From Brachypodius melanocephalos (lineage: Eukaryota > Chordata > Aves > Passeriformes > Pycnonotidae): 64,000 nt of DNA. The notes below the pieces were generated by a model. That model was given only the letters and a program-made list of their open reading frames with translations. It was not told where the DNA came from and did no database searches. Numbering within the stretch: position 1 is the first letter of the stretch; every line of letters begins with the position of its first letter. Positions 47,461 through 60,061 of the stretch are shown piece after piece. The position numbers were made by a program, and so were the translations under genes. The stretch spans positions 65,316,413-65,380,412 of the forward strand of contig VZSR01003803.1 of the NCBI GenBank assembly GCA_013398615.1, given 5' to 3'.

Positions 47461-49242
47461 TGTGTTATCATCCTCCCAAGATCAGAGAGTGGTTGACCCA
47501 TCAAAAGTCTCACAGTGAGTGAAAATTGATACTTCAATTGATACTTCAATACACAACCACCCATCTGTTAGTCATAGATTTCATTAGCAGAGAAGTAAGA
47601 TCCACCATCCTTATCCAATCAGGTACAAGTTTTGCTAAAATATAAGGGAATTTATATTAAATAAGAGTTACTACTACGTTTATCTAAATATGATACTTAC
47701 TATGTTTGTCTAAAATATCAAAGTTTGTGTATGTTCTATTTTTAGTCATATCTGTAAAAGAAAAGACATTTTTTGTTTCCAACTTTTATTTATATGTCTG
47801 TTTTCCTCTCCTTTTGCAGTAAATTAGTCACTAATTTAATCATCTCTAAGATCCATATGCTCGCCCACACCAACCTTCTTATGAGCACAACGAGATAAAA
47901 ATTCTTATTTGCTGCACTGAGGTATAATTAAACTTTCTAAATTTCAGTTATTTCAATTTCTTACCATGAGCAATCACATGGCCTCCTGCAATAAAAAGAG
48001 ATACTGTTTTCATTTTAAATGTTTCAGAATTTTCTACACTCATCTTTTAGTTTAACTTCCAGTCTTTGATAACATGGTTTACTTACATCAAATTAGTAAT
48101 ATACTCCACTGACATGGTTTCTTTTGTTTTGGTTTGGGGTTTTTTCCCTCCTATGGTCATATTGGCAAGTTTCACAGCTGAAGAGTATGACAAATACCAT
48201 ATGTTCACCTTCAGGCCACTATGTTATTTGTTGGTAACTGCAATTCCTGCTGCTGTAGTTGCTCTGTGAAATTAAGAGTGACTATGACACTTTCCTTCTA
48301 TTACCTTAAGTTATCTTATGTATCTAGGCAACTTTCTAGAGTCACTGCTCCATGAAATGAATTGAAATATGTGTAGACTCACATTTCACATTGGTAAAAC
48401 ACAAGCAACATTTGAATTCTGAACAGAAATGAAAAACATTCCGATTGGAAAGTTGCCTGCAAAAAATTCAATACTTTTCTGCCTTTATTCATTTATTTCA
48501 GCTTATATTCCTTGTGAATCTAATGAAATGCTAGGCTAGAGCTCCATTTTGGTATGAAATGACTCAAGGGAATAGTGAAAATGTCCAACTTCATAAACAA
48601 TATATGGCAAATCTGTAGAGCAAGTCCTTTGATTAGTTTATCTATTGGCTTGTAACTTTGCTTTTGAATAAACAGGGATTGTCAGACTGAGGTAGCAGGA
48701 GAGTTTGCTATGAATATTCATGCAAACATTCCTTAGTCTTACACAGTTTAATGGAGCTATTCCTCTGCCTTGCTTTGATTAATTGACTTTTTTAATGAGG
48801 TTTTGCTCATTTTTCTGTAAAGTTTCAAAGAAAGAGGGCACAGAGAAACAACTGACCAAGTGCCATTCCCTGAAAACCAAAACAACTGTCAATAGGAACT
48901 AAGAGTTCAATAGAAAGGCAGGATTAAGCCTTGTGTTTCCTAGTCTTGTTTGAATCCTGTTTCCCACAGGAGAAGGGCTGACTAATGGGTTTCTTGCTAT
49001 TTTTAATCTTTTAACAAGCAGTGCAGTCCACCCAGATCAAACTTTTCTTTACTCATATCTAGGCTAGTCCTGGGGCAAAGGGTTTCATTCCTTGCTCCAC
49101 TGCCTCTAGAGAAACTCCTACTGTCCTTCTCCATCCAGAGCATCAGCTTCCTCTTTTCCTCTGATTGCAGAAGTTCTCCTTAGTGCTTTGGGCTGACCCT
49201 TCCTCCTTACACTTCTATTCTTCATCAGGTGCAGCCACTCAC
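47461..49242. other. anonymous AT-rich sequence
   Basis: A 12-bp duplication (ATTGATACTTCA x 2) lies at 47525-47548. A TGAGGTAG string at 48688 is not followed by let-7 sequence. No gene seen. Confidence 0.6.
47525..47550. repeat. tandem duplication, 12 bp x 2
   Basis: ATTGATACTTCA occurs twice in direct succession without mismatch. Confidence 0.9.
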
Positions 49243-49339
49243 CTGGGGACATGAAGCAGATCTCTAGTTGGCAGCTGCACCTGAAGTATACAAAACTTTA
49301 TTAGAAACACAGTCTCCCAAGTTAGCAACAGTGCTAATG
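49243..49339 (-). other. possible minus-strand exon, 97 nt (unidentified)
   Basis: Read on the minus strand, a long polypyrimidine tract (CTTTTCCTCCCTTTCTTCAC then CTTACAG, plus 49340-49370) makes the strongest acceptor I found. The block ends at a perfect donor CCCCAG|GTGAGT (plus 49242 downward). The frame starting at the third base is open to the donor; the others stop. The block contains an AATAAA-like string, which argues against an ordinary internal coding exon. It overlaps one arm of the direct repeat at 49316-49407. It could be a non-coding RNA exon or chance. Confidence 0.2.
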
Positions 49340-49407
49340 CTGTAAGGTGAAGAAAGGGAGGAAAAGAGACATCAAATTCCAAGTTAGCAAAAGTGTTATT
49401 GCCTTAA
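49316..49407. repeat. diverged direct repeat, about 30 bp, offset 62
   Basis: CCAAGTTAGCAACAGTGCTA near 49317 and CCAAGTTAGCAAAAGTGTTA near 49379 each continue into a similar TGC-TTAA stretch. This suggests an old duplication of about 62 bp. Confidence 0.7.
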
Positions 49408-51260
49408 AAAAATCATTGGCAGGTTTAGTGTGGGATCTTGCCAGGACTTTGCAGGAGCAAGGGGAGATAGCTAAAGATACATAGTTGGATGCAATCTATA
49501 TGCTTAAACAGTAATAAATAGTTCAGTCTGCAGTCATAAGGAGAATTTACAAGGTGTTCTTTCACCCAGTAAGGCTTGCCTTAAGGAGGTTGATCTGCTC
49601 TTTCTACAATGTGTGAGGAAAATTAGCACCATAGAACAGAACCTGTAAAGGCGAAAACAAGGGCTGTCTAGGTAGCAACAGGGACTTAAAGAGCTTTAGA
49701 TCTGCTTCCCTCCAGGCAGTGTTATTTTGGGCTGACTAGAGATGCCTTCAAACCTGTGAGCCCACTCCTGGAGTAAGCTTTCAGAGAAGCCAGGACAGCT
49801 TGTTCTCAAAACAACAAGCAGGTGTTCTCCGTTCATGGAGGTGTCCAAGAAAAAAAAATCAGTCACTCAGAAGCAGTGGTGGCATCAGTTCTTCCTTGTG
49901 GCTTTGTTTGCTTCCTCAGGTACTCCAGATTCCTGTGAGATGAGTGATAATTGCAGATGGGGAGGTTTCAGTTAAAGTGGAAATTTTGATGAAATCTAGA
50001 CTCCTAAATTCACAGTTGTCCTGAAAACCTCTGGCTTAACTGTCATGTATTATTAGTAAAAAACTTGATCAATCTATGTTTTGGGTCATTGTATAGAAAA
50101 ATGTATAGTATATAGAAACTGAGAAAATTAGAAAGGGTTTGCTTACAAACAGTGTTTTTCAATGACAATAATGAAATGGTGGTAATTTCGTTGCTTGGTA
50201 TTGCCAAAATCCAAAGATGCATTGGATTTGTGTGTTTTGGGACCATCTAGTCATTGGATCAAGGGTACAGATCAGGGATTAAAATCTAAATTTCTCACTT
50301 CCCTCTCTCCCAGACATACCTATGTCCCCTTAAAGTTGTAAAGGAGGTAGATGAAGTCTTTAAATAAAATTATTTTCTTGTGTTCATTTTGAATATGGAA
50401 AGTAGTGGTAATAGCTGTTTTCCAGCTAATAAAACTGAAACCTTGTGAGACCAAGGTGTTAAAAGAAGTGATGTCAGAACAAGCTGGTACGATCAAGAAG
50501 CAGCTTATTTAAAAGAAAACTTGGCTGCTGTTCCACCAAGTATCCTGTGGAAACACATGAACAAAATGGTTGTGTTGTTAACAAAATGCACAGTGTTATT
50601 TTAGAAGCAGACCTTAGGGCAGCAGTAGGTAGGTAGTAGTCCTACATCTAACAAAGGCTCTGTGGCAAATGTGGAAATGCTGAACGAGTTTGTCTAGTGT
50701 CACTATTGAGGAAGAGGATGAAAGTAATTAAAGGAAGTTACTAGAAAGCAATAGGACAGGAAGAGATGTGATACTCACAAATCAACATTGATGCTGTAAA
50801 AGAAAGTGGTGTTTTCAATCTATTGACACTTTATTGGAAATGCTAGCATAGCCATATCTAAAGTAAAATAACATGAAACAATTTATTTGGATTTTTAAAA
50901 ACTACTTCTGTCAAAATTCCTGAACTGGGGCTTGTTACTGAAATCAGGTGTCATGAGGTGAGGGAACTATGATTAGGGAACAGCAAGCCAGAGAAAAGCA
51001 AGGACTATAGGTAAACACCAAGGCACCATGCTGGCAAAAGGCCAGCCAAGTGATGGCTGCAGAGCTGCACTATGAATGCTGTCAAATACATTTCAAATGA
51101 TGGTAAAGCTCTCCTGAAGAGCAATAGAGTGTAAAAAAACACCTAACAGAGGGACCTCACGAAGCTAGGTGGAATGATACTGGCAGTGGAATGATTGATG
51201 GAATATGTCAACAAAAGTGTATCATGGACAATATTGCTAGTTTAAAAATAAAAAAAAAAT
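49408..51260. other. anonymous AT-rich sequence
   Basis: No gene or named repeat was recognised, and open frames are scarce. Confidence 0.6.
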
Positions 51261-51355
51261 CCCTAACACTTAGGGATGGAAAGGGCCTTCAAAAAATTCA
51301 CTGAAATCCTCTTTATCTGCAGTGGTGGTCAAAGTGTGACTAGATGTCTAAATGA
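51261..51355 (-). mobile_element. probable CR1 LINE fragment, decayed
   Basis: The plus strand AGGGATGGAAAGGGCCTTCA, then CTGAAATCCTCTTTATCTGC, AGTGGTGGTCAAAG and GTGACTAGATG follow the reversed CR1 order (GGTTGGAAGGGACCT, ATCCAACC, CTGCCATGGGCAGGGACA, ACTAGA). Divergence is high, and there is an A9 run just to the left. Confidence 0.5.
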
Positions 51356-53000
51356 GAATATAAGAAATAAAAAAATTAATCTTACATAGTAGATGTAGCA
51401 TACTTTATTACACGTGCATAAGGTTTCTTAAGGCATAATGTGTGGGTGCATGGGTGGGAGTGCATAACTACATGTATGCATTGACATAAAATATTCACCT
51501 ATCTACAGAGCTGAATTTTTGGAAGCAATAATATTTGATAGGGTAATCCTATGATTCACATGTTCTTTGCAGTCTTGTGGTGTCATACCCCTGAAGTGCT
51601 AATAATTCAGCTATTCTGCCTGTACACATATGCTCACAGGAACATGTACATGCAAATTTCTGATATACATATAAAAATATTTTCCCCTGTTTCACTGTCT
51701 TTTATAACATTTTTTTCTGCTTATGGACTACTTAGAGAAATGATTAGAAGTAACGAAAGCTTTCTGTAGGATTGTAAACCAAATAGACAGGGACACTGTT
51801 TCACAGAGGAGCGAAGAAGTGTATGAAATACATGTGAAATCGGGGTATAGAGAAAGGCAATAAGGTGATGTGTTTAAGGAGATTCTTAAGAGCTACAAAG
51901 GTACTCTGATATTTACCAGTGGCAGAGTAAATTTACCATCAAATTTAGAACTTACTGCCATGTGATAACCACTGAGCCCAAGATTCTCTGGCAGTTGGAC
52001 AGGTGTATCAATGACAAAGACTTTGAACCATCAAGTAAAAAAGAAATTAATGGAGACACATGGAGGCAGTGAGGTTTAAATTATGATCCCTGTAGCAGCC
52101 AGGCTTTCTACAGTGTTTTTGGAATGATTTGAGGCACCTGAAAACACAAGCATTGGATTGATGGGTAAATGTGATTTAGCAAGGTAATGCCACAGACCTC
52201 AATTTGTTGCATTCCTGTAACTTAAGGTGATCTCAGTAACTTTGATGAGTGCATTTCCATTGCTGTTTGATAGCAACAGGACGTTATGTCCCAAAGAGTG
52301 ATCCTTCAGCCTCCAGTAAACCTCAAAATCTATTTTCCCATTGAGAATTACAGCTTTTTTGGTGCCTTAAAGTAGAAGCTGAACTCTATGCAAGATAGTC
52401 TTGCAAGACTGCTAACAGTTAGCAATGATACAGTAATTTCAGAGTAAGTAGGAACCCCAAGTTTTGTTTCTGTTGCCTTAAAACTGAAAGTCATTCAATC
52501 TGGTCAAAGACAATTGAATATCCATTTTGGATTCCTGAAATAAGTGTTGAGCTATATGATTTCTTTCAATACAGTTTTTTTATTTAGCTCATCTATGATT
52601 TAGCACAATTTTAATACTCAAATAGAATCATAATGAACTGAAATGTTAGGTATAGAATTTTAGGCTGAGGCACAAATCTATGAAGGGGATTTAAGTATTT
52701 GCTATAATACTATACCAGGAGCAGAATTTTTCCCTAGAAATTTCCCCCTTAGATAAAAAAAAAGAAAAATAATGTCTCTATTGTGTGTCTCTATAATCTT
52801 TTGTCATACTAGTTTTGAATACAATTGTTACTGAGTTTGCAAATGCTAAAATGTTAAAACTGAGCATTCACAAGCAGATACTCTCTGCTTATTTAGGGGT
52901 GTGAAATAAATCAAATGTCTTGAAGTGTCTAACATACTCAGGAACTGCAAGTGGCAAAAATGAAGGAAAGTCCTCTGGCCAGACAGGCCTTTTTAAGTAA

Positions 53001-53003
<3 letters not shown>
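51356..53003. other. anonymous AT-rich sequence
   Basis: Nothing recognised. Confidence 0.6.

Positions 53004-53042
<39 letters not shown>
53004..53042. repeat. 39-base homopolymer of T
   Basis: Thirty-nine T, then C-interrupted T runs to about 53059. No retroposed element is recognisable on either side. The length may be inaccurate. Confidence 0.95.
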
Positions 53043-53059
53043 CTTTTCTTTTTTTTTCT

Positions 53060-53610
53060 CATTTTGTGTGTTAAAACTGCAATCCGGACTGTTTGACTTA
53101 AGGGTGGTTACCTCTGTTCAGCATGTCTGATTAAGTAACTTGATGTTCCTCTGCTTGGTCATTATGGAGACCAGACTGACAGTGCCTGCTTCCTCCTGTG
53201 TGAGCAGCTCTTAGGATCAGGTAAGCCTGGCAGTGACAACTTTCATTATGGTGAGGAAATGCTTGGGAGAGGGCTGGTGGCTTTGATCCAGGGGTAGGTG
53301 TGATGGGGTCATTGGCTTTTCTTCCCTGTTCCATTATTGAACTTGCTGGGCAGTTTTGTCTGCAGCTGCCTGAAGAAATGAGAGACAGAGCTGGTGAAAA
53401 TTAGTGGCCTAACAGAGGACAAAGAGCTTGCAAGTATCTTCATATAACCAAAAACCTGGTGTTTCTGGTTTTGTTTCTGTTTTAGCAGAAAATAGGCAAT
53501 CCTCTCAGGGAAAACTAAAAGTGGAGCTTAAGTTTAGACACTGAAGTCAAACAGCTACACTTCATAGACACGCAAGAAAACAGCCTGCATTTGCTCACTG
53601 CTCATGGGAC
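53060..53610. other. anonymous sequence
   Basis: Contains an isolated donor-like GGATCAG|GTAAGC near 53221, but all frames upstream are closed. Nothing else seen. Confidence 0.6.
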
Positions 53611-53682
53611 TCCCTTTCCCTTTCCCTTTCCCTTTCCCTTTCCCTTTCCCTTTCCCTTTCCCTTTCTCTTTCCCTTTCCCTC
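53611..53682. repeat. (TTTCCC)n hexanucleotide repeat
   Basis: About 12 hexamer units with a single T-for-C change near 53667. The minus strand is (GGGAAA)n, with regularly spaced G-triplets able to form G-quadruplexes; the tract is also homopurine/homopyrimidine and so triplex-prone. Confidence 0.95.
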
Positions 53683-56318
53683 TTCAATGGTTTGAATAAA
53701 GGAGGCTAAGAGCAGCTTTATCTGATTCCACCCCCAAATATTCCAAATAAATTGCTAAGAAAGGGAGGCAGGACTGGTTTGGGTTCTCTGTACCCAGTCC
53801 CTTGGTAGGTTGTTTTTTTCTCATCTGGGCTGAAATAATTGATGTCAGGGCCATTCTCTCTCCCAGTATCCCTGCCTCCCTCCTACTGCCCCATCCCAAT
53901 TTCCCCAGCCCTATCACATGCTGCTGCCTTCTCCTAGGCTGCTGCCAAGAAGAGAAGAGAACCAGAACTGACCAGAAGAGAAGCTCTGAAGTATGTTGGG
54001 CATATTTGTTCCTGTTCAGTAGCATGTTCACCTCCTCCCTACATCTCTGCTCAGGGTTCCTTTCCAAAGGTCGCACTGATACCTTGGCATCCTGACCCAA
54101 TACTAATTCAGAAAAATCCAAAATGATCCAATGATCAAATCATTCTATGAGTCCAAGTTCTTGCAAGCACAAGTGTTGGCTTACACAGGGCTGGAGGCAG
54201 GAGATCCCCATTCCCATCCATTCCCTCCTGGGCACAACAAGCAGGGCTGTTCCTGAGAACAGCTCCTGATTTCAAGAACTGAAAGGTCCCAATAACAACC
54301 ATGCTATGCATACACACAATGCCCAGTCTTCTTTTTTAACTGAATCGAAGTTACTCTTGCATAGTGCAGGGTTTCATTGTAGAAGGTTCATGTTGTTCCT
54401 GAATGTTTCCCCCCGTGTTCTGTAAAAGCTTTGCTGCAGTCACTGGAGATTGCCCCAGAGAAGGAGCAGGGTGAGCTCAGTCAGTGTGGTACACAGAAAA
54501 CAACACACTGATTTCTCCTTGTTCTTTTAGTCTTAGATACTCTGGGCTATACAAATAAGATCCAAAAACTTCAAAAACATGCCTGTAAAACCTTCTGCCA
54601 GATAAATTAAATCAGTCACTCAATGGTTGCTCTCTACAGGTGCATGAGGGCACTGGAGTGAGAACCATGTTAATTTTCTTTATATTTGCTTGAGGACTAC
54701 TTTATATTCCCTAGGAGATCCTTAACATTGTGTTCTTTCATTTTTCTGCATTTGAATATGTATTTTAATATTGTCTTAGAATTTTGTTCCTAATTCTGAA
54801 AGTGGGCTAATTGGTATGCTATTTGCCAGTTTGGTTGCTATTTTCATTGTGAATCAGCAGCAGATATCTATTATTTACAGACTGAAAGTGAGTTATAACT
54901 CTCTCCATTATTGTAAAATATAATTTTACCTTCTTTTTTTTTTGTTTCTTCCCAGCAGCAGTAAGCTCTTTAAAACAGTCCTTCTTTTTCACCATAAAAA
55001 TAACACACTGTGTACACTGGAGTTATTAATCAAAGCCTATCACTGAAAATATTATTTAGAAGGTGAGGCAGGTGTTCTATGTCATGTAGATATTCAGATT
55101 TTTCCCCCTCTTATGAGTAAATACTCAGTTTCAGAAAAATGCTCCGAATTGTTAATATCTGGTGTGCCAGCCTCAGGGAGGCTTTAGCAGCCTCTGAGTG
55201 GAGCAAGCTGGGTAAGCAGCAGGAGAGACTGCTGTCCTCCTTACTCTTGGATCAGAATCCATTCCTAAGAGAGAGTGGCTTTCTGGCAGCCCGGCTTGTG
55301 TGTCCGTGGAGAGCTGTCCAGAGCATTTGACCTTCCTTTCAGAAGTGTGCTTACAGGCAAATAAAACAAGGGTTGCCTAGAATCTTTGCAGATCTGGGGA
55401 CATTGATTTCTCCTTTGTCTGCTGACATTGTCAGCTCTGCTGGGGTTGATCCCTGGAGTTGCTCCCCTCTGGTGTTTGTGTGGGAAGCAGGGGTGATGGA
55501 GTTGTTTGCCAAAGGACAAAAATACATTTTAGCTCCTTTAGGTCTATGAAAGGCACTGGGCAATTTGTTCCCTTCTTGCTCCTCTGCCCCTTCTATCTAT
55601 GTGTGCTAATTACTGATGTATGCTGCAGTAAATATTATTTACTCTTCTTCTCTCAGGGCAATTTGTAATTCATAGAGGGTTGGGAACAGCTGGAAGGCAA
55701 AGCAGTGATCCTGAAATTTTCTGAGACTAAAGTCAATGATATATTAATGGTCATCTAATTTTCCCAGGAGTATTTTGTGTTACATTAAGTGGTTGTTATG
55801 CACTGATGAGCATGCCTAATAAATGTAGCCACTTCCCTTTGATAAATTGTGGGAAGAAATTTGAATGCTCATTAACATGTATATATTAACCCTGTGTGAA
55901 CATTGTAAAGAGTTCTGCAGGGTATAAAATTATCACTGTGGCTTACCCTACTGTCTGGATCTAGGTTTATTGTTTGGCAAGAGATCAGCCTGAATGGAAA
56001 TAAATAAATTACTTCTAATAAAGGAAATTACATTAATATAAAACTAATAAAATTAATATAAAACATACCCATGGGCAGTTCCTCTCCTTCAGTAATACCA
56101 TTGAGAAGATATTGAGAGAAATTACTGCACAAATCAGTATAGTAGTGAGAGGAGAGGTAGGGAGGGCCCTCTGTGCCAGTGACAAACTGAACCAAGTAGA
56201 AGAGTCACCTTGCCTTATTTCAAAGGAGGCTGGGGTCATTGGGAACAGCAACTTGCTAGATCCTTTACAAGGCCATCACTTAAGATTGCTTCTTTAATAA
56301 AATCCTATTTTTCCATAG
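53683..56318. other. anonymous sequence
   Basis: A minus frame of 145 codons at 53684-54121 and a plus frame of 97 codons overlap within 53800-54095, without recognisable similarity. No named repeats. The right end is the strong T-rich acceptor for the next candidate. Confidence 0.6.
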
Positions 56319-56407
56319 CTACATACAGAGTTTTTTGTTGTTGCCATAAGCTGAGGTACAGTTTCTTTTGGGCAAAGGAGTATTTTCCTTCTAGAGAAAT
56401 TCAGCAG
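56319..56407 (+). other. possible internal exon, 89 nt (unidentified)
   Basis: A strong acceptor (CCTATTTTTCCATAG, ending 56318) and a perfect donor core (TTCAGCAG|GTAAGA, 56408) bound a block with one fully open frame: two bases, then 29 codons ending exactly at the donor. The peptide is rich in aromatic and basic residues (TYRVFCCCHKLRYSFF...), with a Cys-Cys-Cys run that looks more like translated non-coding DNA than a typical conserved exon. Entry phase matches the exit of the 24704 candidate. No family recognised. Confidence 0.25.
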
Positions 56408-59400
56408 GTAAGAGATTTTTAATCATAATATGCAAAATAAGTCAAAAGGAGTAATTTTAAAAAGTAGCTTTTGATCCAGTACAGCTTTTCCCCAGGAGCT
56501 TAGATCAGATAACTGGTTGCATTAATTGGTACTCAGTGTAGTAAGACATGCTAAATACTTCTGCCTGTCAATTCACCCAGATGTACAGAATAATCCAAAA
56601 AAGTGCATGCAATAACTGACAGGAATGAATTCTGAAAGAGCTGACAATCATGAATAATGCAGCAAGGTAAAAAAAAATTGTGGTTGAGAGGTAGTTCAGA
56701 GGCTCCTCTACTAACACCTTCTTTAAATGTATTGTTCATAAATGGAACTTTTCCTATGAGTTTCACTAAATTAGCAAATTATGAATGCAAGCTTACAAAA
56801 GAGTGGCATCACATCTGAAATATTTGAAATATAAAAACCTGAGGCCTGGGAAGGAAACTCTACTAAAATGACATGTTTGTAATTGTAAAACAAATATTAT
56901 CTCTTTGCTCTCTGTATGTATAACAGAGACAGATTTCCACTGATAAGGATACAGACATCGTAAAAGAGATGCTCCTGCACAGAGTACTTTGTTTGGTGAA
57001 CAACAAACTGAGGTCCAGCAGCAAGCAACCCAGTGGCTTCAGTGGATGCTCATGTGGGAATATTTTCATATTCCTTATCTTAAGCATGTAATTTGAATAT
57101 GTAGGTGATGCCAGTATTCCCTGAAGCTTCAGTCAACATATTATTCTCTCTTGTTTGACTGTAGTTTTGGTAGAGTTACTATTTTTGTCTGCATACATTT
57201 CCTTTTCACCTTTGTCAGCTTAATGCAAGACTGCAAGAATAGAGGTACTGAGTGCTGCTAAATGTTCCCCAACAATGACCACAAGCAGAAAAGTAAGAGT
57301 AGAAAATAGGAGTATTTCAGGGAAATTGTTCTACGTTCTCAGTGTGATCTCTTAGCTTCTGACAGTTTACAGCTCTGAAACTGAGCTCAGAATTGGTGAT
57401 CCTGTTTCAGAGGCACTCAATGGGTGTTTTTGCATAATGTACCCATCTGTACCAGGAATCACTGCCACCCCCTATCAGAATTAACTCCACAGAAAACTGT
57501 ACTTTTACTCTAATACTTTTAACCAGTTTCATGAGTTTGGTGGGGGGTTTTGTTTGCTTGTTTGTTTGTTTGGTTTCTTTTGTTGTTCCCCAGTCTTTGT
57601 GGAGATTTATCCGGTGGTTGCTTAGTTTCCCTAAGAACTGTCAATGCCTGAAGATGTCCTCGAGCCAGTTGAAAACCTAGTGAGTGCTACTAGGGTGCTT
57701 TCTGTCCTGTTCAGGAGTTTGTGAGGCAGGAATTCCTTCACATAGTCCATGTTGACTCTTTCTTGATGGCCCAGAATTGTCCGTGTGTCTCACATTCTTT
57801 TCTTTGTTATAAGTAGGTAGGCATTTTCACCAGAAAAGCAGTTTAAGTTTTGCATTTATATTTCCTCTGGGTGTGTTGATCTCCTACAGAATAGGTTCTG
57901 TTTTTCTGTTTTGTTTTTTTAAATATCTTTTAATATCTTTGCCACCCTTCAGTTCAGAGGGTCATCAAGGATACACGTTGGACTACAACAAAATACAGTA
58001 GTCATTTCCCATAACAAAGTCTTCATTTTATGGGAAAAGGAGTGCCAGACAGCCATGTCCTGCCCATTATAGGGAGAAGATGAATATGTAGATCAACTTT
58101 TGACAAAGAAAGGTAGGCATACAAAAGAGTGAGACAAGCACAATAGCATTTACCAAGGCTCTAGGATATAGCAGCGTTCATCAAGAACAGCCCTCAGGAA
58201 TGACCTGAGGTTTGGTTTTACACAGACAGACCATGTTTAGTGTTCTTGCACTGTTTTTCAGAGTTATATCTACCCTGCCAAACAAAAGGTGATTTCAAAC
58301 CAAGTCCAAGTGACACAGACAGGGTTTACATATGTGCTGTAAAGCAGCAGCCTCTTGCACATCATGGCTGTCTCGCAGGCAGCTGTTTGGAGAAATCCAT
58401 ACTGGAACCAAGGGCTTAAAGAACAATTATGCTGTGTGGACAATCAATAATCAAGCTTGCTCTTGTTTTATTTAGGGGTATAGAGGCACTCAGTGTGATC
58501 CTTCTAATAAACAGGGACAGCTTGTAAAAGGATAAGAGAAACAGAGTGATTTCTGAGTAAATAATCTGATCTGGGGAATGATGTAAATGATGAGCAGAGG
58601 CACTTTCATGCAGCGTGAAATCATTAATGTTATGTAAGAGCTGAAAGCATTCATGTAAGGCTGGTGCACTTGTATCAGGGCATGGATCATGCTCTTACTC
58701 CCATTTAGCATCCTTTTATTCCTGGATCTGGGGTCACTTGGGAAGATCCATCTACATAAGATGTATTTAGACTGTAATGTTTTGATGTTAACTGAGCTGA
58801 TAGGGCTTTCCTGATGAGCTTCTTCATAAAAAAACCCAGACAAATCTGAATTTTGGAAGGAATGACTGCACATGTCTTTTTGACACAATTCAGTCTCATG
58901 AAGTTGCATCTGAAATGTGACCCAAGTAAAAATGAAATCAAAATGGGTGAGAGTGTTTCTGCTTAGTCCCCAGTGTAGAAAGAAGATGTTGGTTTCAGTG
59001 GCTGAGAGCTCTAAGTAAAAGCAGTGTGAAGGAGGCAGGTAGTGTGAGTGCCCTTCAAGCCAGCCCTTCAGATGCTGAAATAAGCTGTATTTAACATTAA
59101 CTGCTTTTCAGGCTGAGATTTTTTTCCCCAGTTGTTTTTTTTCTTGAAGGTTAATTAACAATGATGTTTTCATAATAAAGTTCCTATTTCCTGATAAAAA
59201 ATCTTCACTCTTCCTGGTCTAAATGGTAAGCATATATTAATTACTACAAGCAAAATTTCCCATGTAGTATAGCTTTTAAAAGCCTAGTGGACATGCCTTG
59301 TTAACTAATTGAAGAATTTCAGAGATATAAAAGCACATGATTGACATGTAATGCAAAGTCAAGGGAAATACTACCCTGAGAAGCTTTGAGCAATGTGACA

Positions 59401-59643
59401 CCAAAAGCTGCACTGTGCAAAGTTCACATAAAAGAACTAATGGGCTTTACCAGAAGAATCCAGGGCACATTGATCCATCACTGATGAAAACCCAGCTCAA
59501 GGCTAGCTATGAAAATGGTGGTTATTTTGTTTCTTTCCCAGTACAAAAACATTTTGTCTTTTAGGCCTCAGAGTGAAGTCTATACAACATAAAAGTAAGA
59601 AGGCGTTAGCTTGAAAAATCTGTGGTTTGCACAGCCCAGGACA
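56408..59643. other. anonymous sequence
   Basis: No gene. A G/T-rich (GTTT)n tract lies at 57540-57586. The 139-codon minus frame at 58490-58909 matches nothing I know. Confidence 0.6.
57540..57586. repeat. (GTTT)n-type G/T-rich tract
   Basis: GGGGGGTTTTGTTTGCTTG followed by three TTTG units and a TTTC/TTG tail. Confidence 0.85.
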
Positions 59644-59710
59644 TCACAGACTCATAGAATCATAGACTCAGAGCAGTTCAGGTTGGAAGGGATCTTTAAG
59701 GGTCATAAAT
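59644..59710 (-). mobile_element. CR1 LINE 3'-terminal fragment
   Basis: The plus strand CACAGACTCATAGAATCATA and AGTTCAGGTTGGAAGGGATC, then TTTAAGGGTCATA, are the reversed CR1 end with its octamer repeats. The similarity fades after about 59710. Confidence 0.8.
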
Positions 59711-60014
59711 CGAACTGGGATCTTGCCCTCGATTACAACCACCCTAAAAAACTTTCTTCTCCATGTCATGGTGCACAGTGACTGGAAGGCACTCTCTCTC
59801 AGCAGGACACAGCTCTCTGTCCTGGAGCAGAGCATGTGGGCAGAGAACTGAGCTAGGGACAGGTACTGCATATCTGATTAGAAATCAACACCCTTTTGAT
59901 AATAGTAGTCAATATTATTATTTACGTGCAGTTTTAATTTCCTCAGCATCTCAGTAACTGTCCATGTTTTTACTCTTTCTTATGTGCTTCAATCTTTTTG
60001 TTTTGGACCCTAAG
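59711..60014. other. anonymous sequence between two CR1 ends
   Basis: Could be a highly diverged CR1 body, but I cannot align it. Confidence 0.4.
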
Positions 60015-60061
60015 TAATAGAATTATTTAGGCTGGAAAAAACCTTTAAGATAATTGAATCA
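60015..60061 (-). mobile_element. CR1 LINE 3'-terminal fragment cut by a gap
   Basis: TAATAGAATTATTTAGGCTG and GAAAAAACCTTTAAGATAAT on the plus strand match the reversed CR1 end. The N block follows at once, so the rest of the element may be lost in the gap. Confidence 0.7.

Noticed and set aside
48688..48709. let-7-like TGAGGTAG string
   Set aside because: The rest of the mature let-7 sequence and the hairpin partner are absent.
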